Below are positions 28,431-32,989 of a stretch of 32,989 nt of DNA, in pieces. The notes beneath the pieces were generated by a model, which searched no databases, was not told where the DNA came from, and saw only the letters and a list, made by a program, of their open reading frames with translations. Positions within the stretch are counted from its first letter, which is position 1, and each line of letters begins with the position of its first letter. The DNA lies in NCBI GenBank assembly GCA_002790195.1, contig PFUR01000075.1, positions 10,345-43,333 of the forward strand, written 5' to 3'. This stretch comes from Flavobacteriales bacterium CG_4_9_14_3_um_filter_40_17. Lineage in GTDB: Bacteria; Bacteroidota; Bacteroidia; Flavobacteriales; Flavobacteriaceae. The translations under genes and the position numbers were made by a program.

Positions 28431-28985
28431 TTAAACTTTTTCTACTTGCATATAACTAAGTTCCAAGGGTGTTTTTCTTCCGAAAATTTTAACCATAACT
28501 TCGAGTTTTCTTTTTTCTTCGTTGATTTTCTCAACGGTTCCGTTAAACCCATTAAATGGGCCGTCTATAACTTTAATAGTTTCTCCTATAACATAAGGGA
28601 TAGAGACATTTTCAGCTTTTACAGCGAGTTCATCTACTTTACCTAACATACGGTTTACCTCAGACAGCCTTAATGGAACTGGCTCCCCTCCTTTGGTTTC
28701 ACCGAGAAACCCAATAACACCATTGATTGATTTGATGATGTGTGGTATTTCACCGGTAAGATTCGCTTCAATCATTACATAACCCGGAAAATAAACTCTT
28801 TCCTTGTTCACTTTCTTACCGTTGCGAATCTGTATAACTTTTTCGGTTGGAACCAATACTTGAAAGATAGAGTCCTCTAAACCAAATCGTTTTATTTCCG
28901 ATTCGATATAAGATTTAATCTTATTCTCTTGGCCACTTACCGCCCTGACTACATACCACTTTTTTAGATTTCCAGACTCTGCCAT
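28431..28985 (-). CDS. nusG: Transcription termination/antitermination factor NusG
   Basis: A 184-residue factor that binds the clamp helices of RNA polymerase and, through its KOW domain, Rho or ribosomal protein uS10. The NGN domain begins 'KWYVVRAVSGQENKIKSYIE' and includes 'VYFPGYVMIEANL'. The KOW domain has 'GETIKVIDGPFNGFNGTVEKI'. It follows secE by 8 bases, and length is as usual. Confidence 0.97.
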   Translation of the reverse strand: MAESGNLKKWYVVRAVSGQENKIKSYIESEIKRFGLEDSIFQVLVPTEKVIQIRNGKKVNKERVYFPGYVMIEANLTGEIPHIIKSINGVIGFLGETKGGEPVPLRLSEVNRMLGKVDELAVKAENVSIPYVIGETIKVIDGPFNGFNGTVEKINEEKRKLEVMVKIFGRKTPLELSYMQVEKV

Positions 28986-28993
28986 CAGATAAA

Positions 28994-29191
28994 TTATGAT
29001 TTGATTGCGTTAAAATAAAAATCTAATATTTCGCTAATCAGTATATCTACACCCCAAACTGATAATGAAAAAATGACAGAAAAAACAGCTACTGTGACAG
29101 TTAGCCTTTGCGCCTCCGCCCATGAAGTCCAAGAAACTTTGGTTTTCAATTCAATAAATGATTCACTTATGTATTCTGTAAATGCTGACAT
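28994..29191 (-). CDS. secE: Preprotein translocase subunit SecE
   Basis: A 65-residue single-helix form, as in most bacteria outside the enterics. It has the amphipathic 'FIELKTKVSWTSWAEAQRLT', which clamps SecY, then a single membrane helix (about 30-55). It lies between tRNA-Trp and nusG in the conserved order. Confidence 0.95.
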   Translation of the reverse strand: MSAFTEYISESFIELKTKVSWTSWAEAQRLTVTVAVFSVIFSLSVWGVDILISEILDFYFNAIKS

Positions 29192-29333
29192 GATTTTTTA
29201 TTTAAAAACTTTTAGTAACTTATACTTGCCCAATTATTAAGGAGCAAAACCTTTTCTTTGAAACTTTATTATGATTGATTCTTGATAAATAATATTTACG
29301 AATCAAACGCAGTAAAAGCTTCTAACTTCATTT

Positions 29334-29390
29334 CCTGAGAGGCTTCCTTCGCCTCCGCTTAGGACAGGTCAATCGGGATAAACTTCTCGC
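29334..29390. repeat. Possible Bacteroidota intergenic repeat between secE and tRNA-Trp
   Basis: On the minus strand the segment contains TCCTAAGCGGAGGCGAAGGA, like the intergenic repeats of the type CTGAGCGTAGTCGAAG seen across many Bacteroidota genomes. GAGGC (29339-29343) and GCCTC (29351-29355) can form a short hairpin. It is distinctly more G+C-rich than the A+T-rich bases around it. In the 394 bases between secE and tuf, this, tRNA-Trp and the tuf terminator are all I see. One copy only is in this window, so repeat status is inferred. Confidence 0.4.
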
Positions 29391-29400
29391 CTTTCTTAAG

Positions 29401-29473
29401 CACGGGCGGAGAGGCTCGAACTCCCGACACCTGGTTTTGGAGACCAGTGCTCTACCAACTGAGCTACGCCCGT
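29401..29473 (-). tRNA. tRNA-Trp (CCA anticodon)
   Basis: A 73-base cloverleaf: acceptor ACGGGCG/CGCCCGT, D-arm GCTC-AGTTGGTA-GAGC, anticodon stem CTGGT/ACCAG around CTCCAAA (anticodon CCA, codon UGG), and T-arm with TTCGAGC. The 3' CCA is not encoded. It lies between tuf and secE, as in many bacteria, and was probably transcribed from a -7 box at 29518-29525 and cut out of the secE-nusG mRNA. Confidence 0.96.
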
Positions 29474-29517
29474 TTGTTATTTAAATCTTCAATCCGAAAG
29501 GTAAAGCAACTCAAATA

Positions 29518-29525
29518 CAAAATTA
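29518..29525 (-). promoter_or_regulatory. Possible promoter of the tRNA-Trp-secE transcript
   Basis: TAATTTTG on the minus strand matches TAnnTTTG and starts only four bases after the T-run of the tuf terminator. No -33 TTG is seen, as that region is the hairpin itself. The expected transcript start is about 37 bases before tRNA-Trp. Confidence 0.4.
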
Positions 29526-29528
29526 CTT

Positions 29529-29568
29529 TAAAAAAACAGTTAAGGCACTTCCGAAGAAGTACCTTAAC
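29529..29568 (-). terminator. Strong terminator after tuf
   Basis: A 13-bp stem with one G-U pair (29539-29551 with 29556-29568) capped by a UUCG tetraloop on the minus strand, then a run of seven T after TG. It lies 18 bases after the tuf stop. Confidence 0.9.
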
Positions 29569-29585
29569 CGGTTTGATTTACTTGC

Positions 29586-30773
29586 TTAGTTAACAATTTC
29601 AGTCACCTGGCCAGCACCAACAGTTCTACCACCTTCGCGGATTGCAAAACGCAAACCTACATTCAATGCGATTGGACTCAATAGTTGTACATCGATGGTA
29701 AGGTTGTCGCCGGGCATAACCATTTCGACTCCGCTTGGAAGATTGATGGTACCGGTAACGTCTGTCGTACGTACGTAAAATTGCGGACGATAATTATTAT
29801 GGAACGGCGTATGACGGCCACCTTCTTCTTTTTTAAGGATATAAACCTCAGCTTTAAACTTGTCATGAGGTTTTACTGAACCAGGTTTACAGATAACCAT
29901 CCCTCTTTTGATTTGGGTTTTATCAATACCTCTTAACAGAAGACCAACGTTATCTCCGGCTTCACCTCTATCCAATATTTTACGGAACATTTCAACTCCT
30001 GTAATGGTTGAAGTCAATTTCTCTGCACCCATTCCGATAATCTCAACGCTATCACCAGTCAAGGCAATACCTGTTTCGATACGACCTGTTGCAACAGTAC
30101 CACGGCCTGTGATAGAGAAAACATCTTCAACCGGCATCAAGAAAGGCTTCTCGATGTCTCGCACAGGAAGTTCAATCCAAGTATCAACCGCATCCATCAA
30201 TTGCATGACGGTCTCAACCCATTTTGGCTCTCCATTCAATGCGCCTAATGCCGACCCTTGAATAACCGGTGAATTGTCACCATCGTAATCATAGAAAGAC
30301 AATAGGTCTCTGATTTCCATTTCAACGAGCTCTAACAATTCCGCATCATCCACCATGTCAACTTTATTCATGAAAACAACCAAACGAGGGATACCTACTT
30401 GGCGGCCAAGCAAGATGTGTTCTCTGGTTTGTGGCATCGGACCGTCAGTGGCGGCAACTACAAGAATAGCTCCGTCCATTTGAGCAGCTCCCGTAACCAT
30501 GTTTTTTACATAATCCGCGTGACCCGGACAGTCAACGTGAGCATAGTGACGGTTGGCAGTAGAATATTCTACGTGCGATGTATTGATTGTAATACCACGT
30601 TCTTTCTCTTCCGGAGCGTTGTCGATAGAATCGAAACTTCTCTTTTCAGAAAGACCTTTGCTTGCCAATACAGTAGTAATAGCTGCAGTTAATGTAGTTT
30701 TACCGTGATCCACGTGCCCAATCGTACCGATATTTAAGTGGGGTTTGGAACGGTTGAATGTTTCCTTTGCCAT
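29586..30773 (-). CDS. tuf: Elongation factor Tu
   Basis: The 395-residue GTPase that delivers aminoacyl-tRNA to the ribosome. GTP motifs are G1 GHVDHGKTT (19-27), the switch-2 [12 protein letters not shown] and NKVDMVDD. Domains 2 and 3 follow ('[18 protein letters not shown]', '[20 protein letters not shown]') and the C-terminus ends in '[12 protein letters not shown]'. Length is normal. It lies after tRNA-Thr; the 147-base gap between them shows no perfect -7 box, so it may be transcribed together with the tRNAs. Confidence 0.98.
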   Translation of the reverse strand: MAKETFNRSKPHLNIGTIGHVDHGKTTLTAAITTVLASKGLSEKRSFDSIDNAPEEKERGITINTSHVEYSTANRHYAHVDCPGHADYVKNMVTGAAQMDGAILVVAATDGPMPQTREHILLGRQVGIPRLVVFMNKVDMVDDAELLELVEMEIRDLLSFYDYDGDNSPVIQGSALGALNGEPKWVETVMQLMDAVDTWIELPVRDIEKPFLMPVEDVFSITGRGTVATGRIETGIALTGDSVEIIGMGAEKLTSTITGVEMFRKILDRGEAGDNVGLLLRGIDKTQIKRGMVICKPGSVKPHDKFKAEVYILKKEEGGRHTPFHNNYRPQFYVRTTDVTGTINLPSGVEMVMPGDNLTIDVQLLSPIALNVGLRFAIREGGRTVGAGQVTEIVN

Positions 30774-30920
30774 GATTAAAAAAATTAAGACTTTAGTTTA
30801 TATTAGTGTTTAAGAGATTTTCAATTTTGATTAAAGTTTGAACAGCCGTTAAATAGGTATTTTAGTTAAAAAAAGCTTATTCTATACTTACTTTGCAATT
30901 TTAATTTATTTTACATTCTG

Positions 30921-30992
30921 AGCCAATGACGGGACTTGAACCCGTGACCTCTTCCTTACCAAGGAAGCACTCTACCACTGAGCTACACCGGC
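30921..30992 (-). tRNA. tRNA-Thr (GGT anticodon)
   Basis: A 72-base cloverleaf: acceptor GCCGGTG/CATTGGC with two G-U pairs, D-arm GCTC-AGTGGTA-GAGT, anticodon stem CTTCC/GGAAG around TTGGTAA (GGT; codons ACC/ACU), and T-loop TTCAAGT. CCA is not encoded. It lies five bases from tRNA-Gly, upstream of tuf, a place held by thrT in E. coli. Confidence 0.96.
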
Positions 30993-30997
30993 TTTTG

Positions 30998-31070
<73 letters not shown>

Positions 31071-31220
31071 TTTTTAATTTTCACAAACACTTTCGTGCTT
31101 TGTATGTGATTTGGTGACAATAAAAAATGAACTTCAAAATTCTAAAATACTTTGTAGCACAAAGCCTTTTTAACTGCTTTTCATAAGCAATCCACGGACG
31201 CTATTTACACTAAAAACCAG

Positions 31221-31301
31221 TGGGGAGAGCAGGATTCGAACCTGCGAAGGTTACCCAACAGATTTACAGTCTGTCCTCGTTGGCCGCTTGAGTATCTCCC
31301 C
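31221..31301 (-). tRNA. tRNA-Tyr (GTA anticodon)
   Basis: An 81-base class-II tRNA with a long variable arm. Acceptor GGGGAGA/TCTCCCC, anticodon stem ACAGA/TCTGT around CTGTAAA (GTA; UAC/UAU), T-loop TTCGAAT. CCA is not encoded. It is the first tRNA of the tuf cluster, and this is the tyrU position in E. coli. Confidence 0.95.
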
Positions 31302-31390
31302 TGAAGGACATTATAAAAATGAACTTTATTTTTTTCTCACTTAGGCTCTGAAATCAGCAAAACTGATTCCTTTTCTCTACGTTTTAAGCA

Positions 31391-31418
31391 TAAAAAAGTC
31401 CGCTATTTCTAACGGACT
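31391..31418 (-). terminator. Terminator after hpf, nested with a promoter
   Basis: Stem AGTCCG/CGGACT (31397-31402 and 31413-31418), 6 bp with a 10-base loop, then TTTTT on the minus strand. The 5' arm begins one base after a -7 box, so the two overlap functionally. Confidence 0.8.
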
Positions 31419-31419
31419 G

Positions 31420-31448
31420 CAAATGTAGAGATTTATTTTCTTCTACAA
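31420..31448 (-). promoter_or_regulatory. Promoter of the tRNA-Tyr-Gly-Thr-tuf transcript
   Basis: TACATTTG (31427 to 31420) with TTG (31448 to 31446) 18 bases upstream, close to the full Bacteroidota promoter. It lies 22 bases beyond the hpf stop. Transcripts starting about six bases downstream would lack much of the 5' arm of the adjoining terminator. Confidence 0.55.
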
Positions 31449-31470
31449 AATTTTTTTTTTGAAAATTTGC

Positions 31471-31773
31471 TTAGATATGCACGCGTAGTTTTTGTTTTCT
31501 TTTTTTGAGTTGCCTCTCCAACGATTGGATAGCTAAATCCGTAGCCTCCTCGAAAGATTTAGATTGTTTTTTTATGATTAAATCATCGCCGGGTATGTAG
31601 AGCCGAGCTTCAAAAATCTTGTTTTCTTTTTCACTGGTATTATCCAATTTGAGAAAAACATCGGCCGAGACAACTTTGTCATAGAACAACTCCAACTTGT
31701 CCAATTTTTTTTGAACAAAATCAATGAGTTTGACATCTGCATTAAAATTTACGGATTGGGTGTTTACTTTCAT
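31471..31773 (-). CDS. hpf: Ribosome hibernation-promoting factor (short form)
   Basis: A 100-residue protein of the HPF/RaiA family, which binds the 30S decoding region in stationary phase and helps 100S dimer formation. It has the beta-alpha fold start 'MKVNTQSVNFNADVKLIDFV', 'KLDKLELFYDKVVSADVFLK', and a basic end 'KKRKQKLRVHI'. It has no long C-terminal dimerisation domain, so it is the short form. It follows xerC by 24 bases, and the trio rpsU-xerC-hpf groups a ribosomal protein, a recombinase and a hibernation factor. Confidence 0.92.
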   Translation of the reverse strand: MKVNTQSVNFNADVKLIDFVQKKLDKLELFYDKVVSADVFLKLDNTSEKENKIFEARLYIPGDDLIIKKQSKSFEEATDLAIQSLERQLKKRKQKLRVHI

Positions 31774-31797
31774 AACTACATAATTAAATTAAACAAA

Positions 31798-32688
31798 TCA
31801 CTTTTTGTCACCTCTGGGATGTGCATTCTTGTGCACATTCTTGAGTGCTGCCATACTGCTATGGGTATATACTTGCGTTGCTGCAAGGCTTGAATGTCCC
31901 AACAAATCTTTGATTGCGTTGAGATTAGCTCCCTTATCGAGCAGGTGGGTTGCGAAAGAATGCCTGAGTACATGTGGGCTTTTTTTGTCCTTTGAAGTTA
32001 CTTGACTAAAGTATGAATTAATAATTCGATAAACAAGAACATCGTACATTTTTAACCCTTTTTTGGTAATAAAAAAATAATCGTTTTGTATTTGTGGCAT
32101 TTCATCTCTTTTGGAAAGATATTCTCCAACATTTTCTAATAAATTGTCTATCAAAGGAATTATTCTTTGTTTATTGCCCTTTCCAGTCACTACTAATTTT
32201 TTGGAGGTTACATCCAAATCGTTCAATTTTATATTGATCAATTCACTCCTGCGAATACCTGTTGTGTAGAACAATAAAATAATTAGTTTGTTTCTGATTC
32301 CTTCGAAAGTGTCCGCATGCTTTAAATCGTCCAGCACTCGATTGATTTCTTCAATCGAAAAATTGGTTTGGATGTTTTTGGGAATTTTTAACGCTTTGTG
32401 GTGTGCAAGCGGGCTGACTGAAATCTGCTTAATCTTGACCAAAAATTTGTAGTAAGCCCGGAGGCTGCTTACTTTCCGGTTCACACTTCTGTTGGTTAAA
32501 CCTTTCTCAAGCAAATGAATAATCCAGTTTCTGACTTGTGAATAATTGATATCCTCCGGCGTTTGTTGAAATTCTTTTTGTATAAAATCAACATATTCGA
32601 GCAAATCCGATTTATAATTCAAAAGCGTATGTGGTGAATAGTTTTTTTCTGATTCTAAATACCTGAAAAATGATTCGTATGTATTCAT
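31798..32688 (-). CDS. xerC: Site-specific tyrosine recombinase XerC/XerD family
   Basis: A 296-residue recombinase of the family that resolves chromosome dimers at dif. Catalytic residues are all visible: R146 in TTGIRRSEL, K170 in VTGKGNKQR, H239 and R242 in HVLRHSFATHLL, H265 in LLGHSSLAATQVYTH and the nucleophile Y274. The N-terminal core-binding domain is helical. Length and lack of extra domains fit chromosomal XerC rather than a phage integrase. I start at ATG 32686-32688; a start at 32709 would be a TTG inside the promoter -7 box. Between rpsU and hpf. Confidence 0.9.
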   Translation of the reverse strand: MNTYESFFRYLESEKNYSPHTLLNYKSDLLEYVDFIQKEFQQTPEDINYSQVRNWIIHLLEKGLTNRSVNRKVSSLRAYYKFLVKIKQISVSPLAHHKALKIPKNIQTNFSIEEINRVLDDLKHADTFEGIRNKLIILLFYTTGIRRSELINIKLNDLDVTSKKLVVTGKGNKQRIIPLIDNLLENVGEYLSKRDEMPQIQNDYFFITKKGLKMYDVLVYRIINSYFSQVTSKDKKSPHVLRHSFATHLLDKGANLNAIKDLLGHSSLAATQVYTHSSMAALKNVHKNAHPRGDKK

Positions 32689-32689
32689 A

Positions 32690-32734
32690 ATAAAAAACCT
32701 GTCAAACAAAGTTACACACTTTAATTGACAGGTT
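32690..32734 (-). terminator. rpsU terminator that contains the xerC promoter
   Basis: Perfect 10-bp arms AACCTGTCAA (minus; 32734-32725) and TTGACAGGTT (32705-32696) with an inner AAAGT/ACTTT pairing, followed by a T-run. The loop side holds the xerC -7 box. Confidence 0.85.
32707..32714 (-). promoter_or_regulatory. xerC promoter -7 box inside the rpsU terminator
   Basis: TAACTTTG on the minus strand fits TAnnTTTG exactly and ends 18 bases before the xerC ATG. There is no TTG at the -33 distance. Transcripts from here would hold only the 3' arm of the hairpin and so escape termination. Confidence 0.5.
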
Positions 32735-32753
32735 AAAATTTAAAATCAAAAAA

Positions 32754-32948
32754 CTATTGATTTTCGTTGTCTCTAAGGTTTTGGATGTATTGCGCTTTTT
32801 GTACTTCCGCTCTACGGCTTACTGAAGGCTTGGTAAAATGCTGTCTGCTTCTGAGCTGACGCATGGTACCGACGCGATCAAATTTGCGTTTGAAACGTTT
32901 CAACGCTCTGTCGATATTTTCGCCTTCTTTTATGGGTATAATTAACAT
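32754..32948 (-). CDS. rpsU: 30S ribosomal protein bS21
   Basis: A 64-residue basic protein next to the 3' end of 16S rRNA on the platform. It reads 'MLIIPIKEGENIDRALKRFK' and is rich in Arg and Lys, as expected. In Bacteroidota the 3' tail of 16S rRNA is held in a pocket formed with bS21, bS18 and bS6, which hides the anti-Shine-Dalgarno. The gene is preceded by a strong Shine-Dalgarno sequence and a -7 box, and followed by a terminator. Confidence 0.95.
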   Translation of the reverse strand: MLIIPIKEGENIDRALKRFKRKFDRVGTMRQLRSRQHFTKPSVSRRAEVQKAQYIQNLRDNENQ

Positions 32949-32955
32949 AACATAA

Positions 32956-32966
32956 CACCTCCTCTC
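32956..32966 (-). promoter_or_regulatory. Exceptional Shine-Dalgarno sequence of rpsU
   Basis: GAGAGGAGGTG on the minus strand, seven bases before the ATG, is a near-perfect anti-16S match. Almost every other gene in the window lacks such a site. It fits autogenous control of bS21: ribosomes without bS21 expose the 16S tail and can use it. Confidence 0.75.
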
Positions 32967-32976
32967 ATTTGGGTGG

Positions 32977-32984
32977 CAAATGTA
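32977..32984 (-). promoter_or_regulatory. rpsU promoter -7 box
   Basis: TACATTTG on the minus strand matches TAnnTTTG, giving a leader of about 20 bases that carries the Shine-Dalgarno site. The -33 element would lie outside the window. Confidence 0.5.
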
Positions 32985-32989
32985 GGTTT

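Noticed and set aside
31798-32688. Phage or integron integrase beside tRNA genes, suggesting a genomic island
   Set aside because: The length, core residues and rpsU/hpf neighbours fit a housekeeping XerC. I see no duplicated tRNA 3' end, att repeat or cargo genes.

Overview
The window looks like core chromosome of a member of the Bacteroidota, most likely class Flavobacteriia. The reasons are: promoter -7 boxes of the Bacteroidota type (TAnnTTTG) in front of many genes; almost no Shine-Dalgarno sequences, with rpsU as the clear exception; an RNA polymerase operon that ends in a DUF3467 gene directly after rpoC; and tRNA genes that do not encode CCA. I see no transposon, prophage, CRISPR array, toxin-antitoxin pair or defence locus.

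Left part (1-14350). A minus-strand run holds rocD (ornithine aminotransferase), a small membrane protein and the 5' end of a probable DUF2027 protein. Two tiny plus-strand membrane-protein genes and ettA (ABC-F ribosome factor) follow. Then comes a minus-strand operon marR-hlyD-acrB-tolC for a tripartite RND efflux pump, with a 26-bp perfect inverted repeat at its head that is probably the MarR operator. queE (preQ0 pathway) is convergent with a SAM methyltransferase gene. A plus-strand pair encodes an exported M20 metallopeptidase and an exported alpha/beta-hydrolase.

Middle (14500-17600). On the minus strand are a CDP-glycerol glycerophosphotransferase-like gene and dapD (lysine and peptidoglycan precursor). 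On the plus strand is ruvX, convergent with a minus-strand Mpo1-like/DUF962 membrane protein gene.

Right part (17600-32989). This is one long minus-strand information-processing block, read from the right end: rpsU, xerC, hpf, tRNA-Tyr, tRNA-Gly, tRNA-Thr, tuf, tRNA-Trp, secE, nusG, rplK, rplA, rplJ, rplL, rpoB, rpoC, DUF3467. It contains an old bacterial cluster (tRNAs-tuf-secE-nusG-rpl-rpo) fused to a ribosome-state/chromosome module (bS21, HPF, XerC). Strong intrinsic terminators follow rpsU, hpf, tuf and DUF3467, and a large hairpin lies between rplL and rpoB.

The most interesting signals are regulatory. First, Bacteroidota -7 boxes sit inside or directly beside terminator hairpins (rpsU/xerC, hpf/tRNA-Tyr, tuf/tRNA-Trp), so a new transcript would lack part of the hairpin that stops the upstream one. 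Second, rpsU has an exceptional Shine-Dalgarno sequence. Third, the efflux operon has a MarR-type palindrome. Fourth, queE (and perhaps ruvX) appears to be transcribed without a leader. I did not find a clearly novel multi-gene system.
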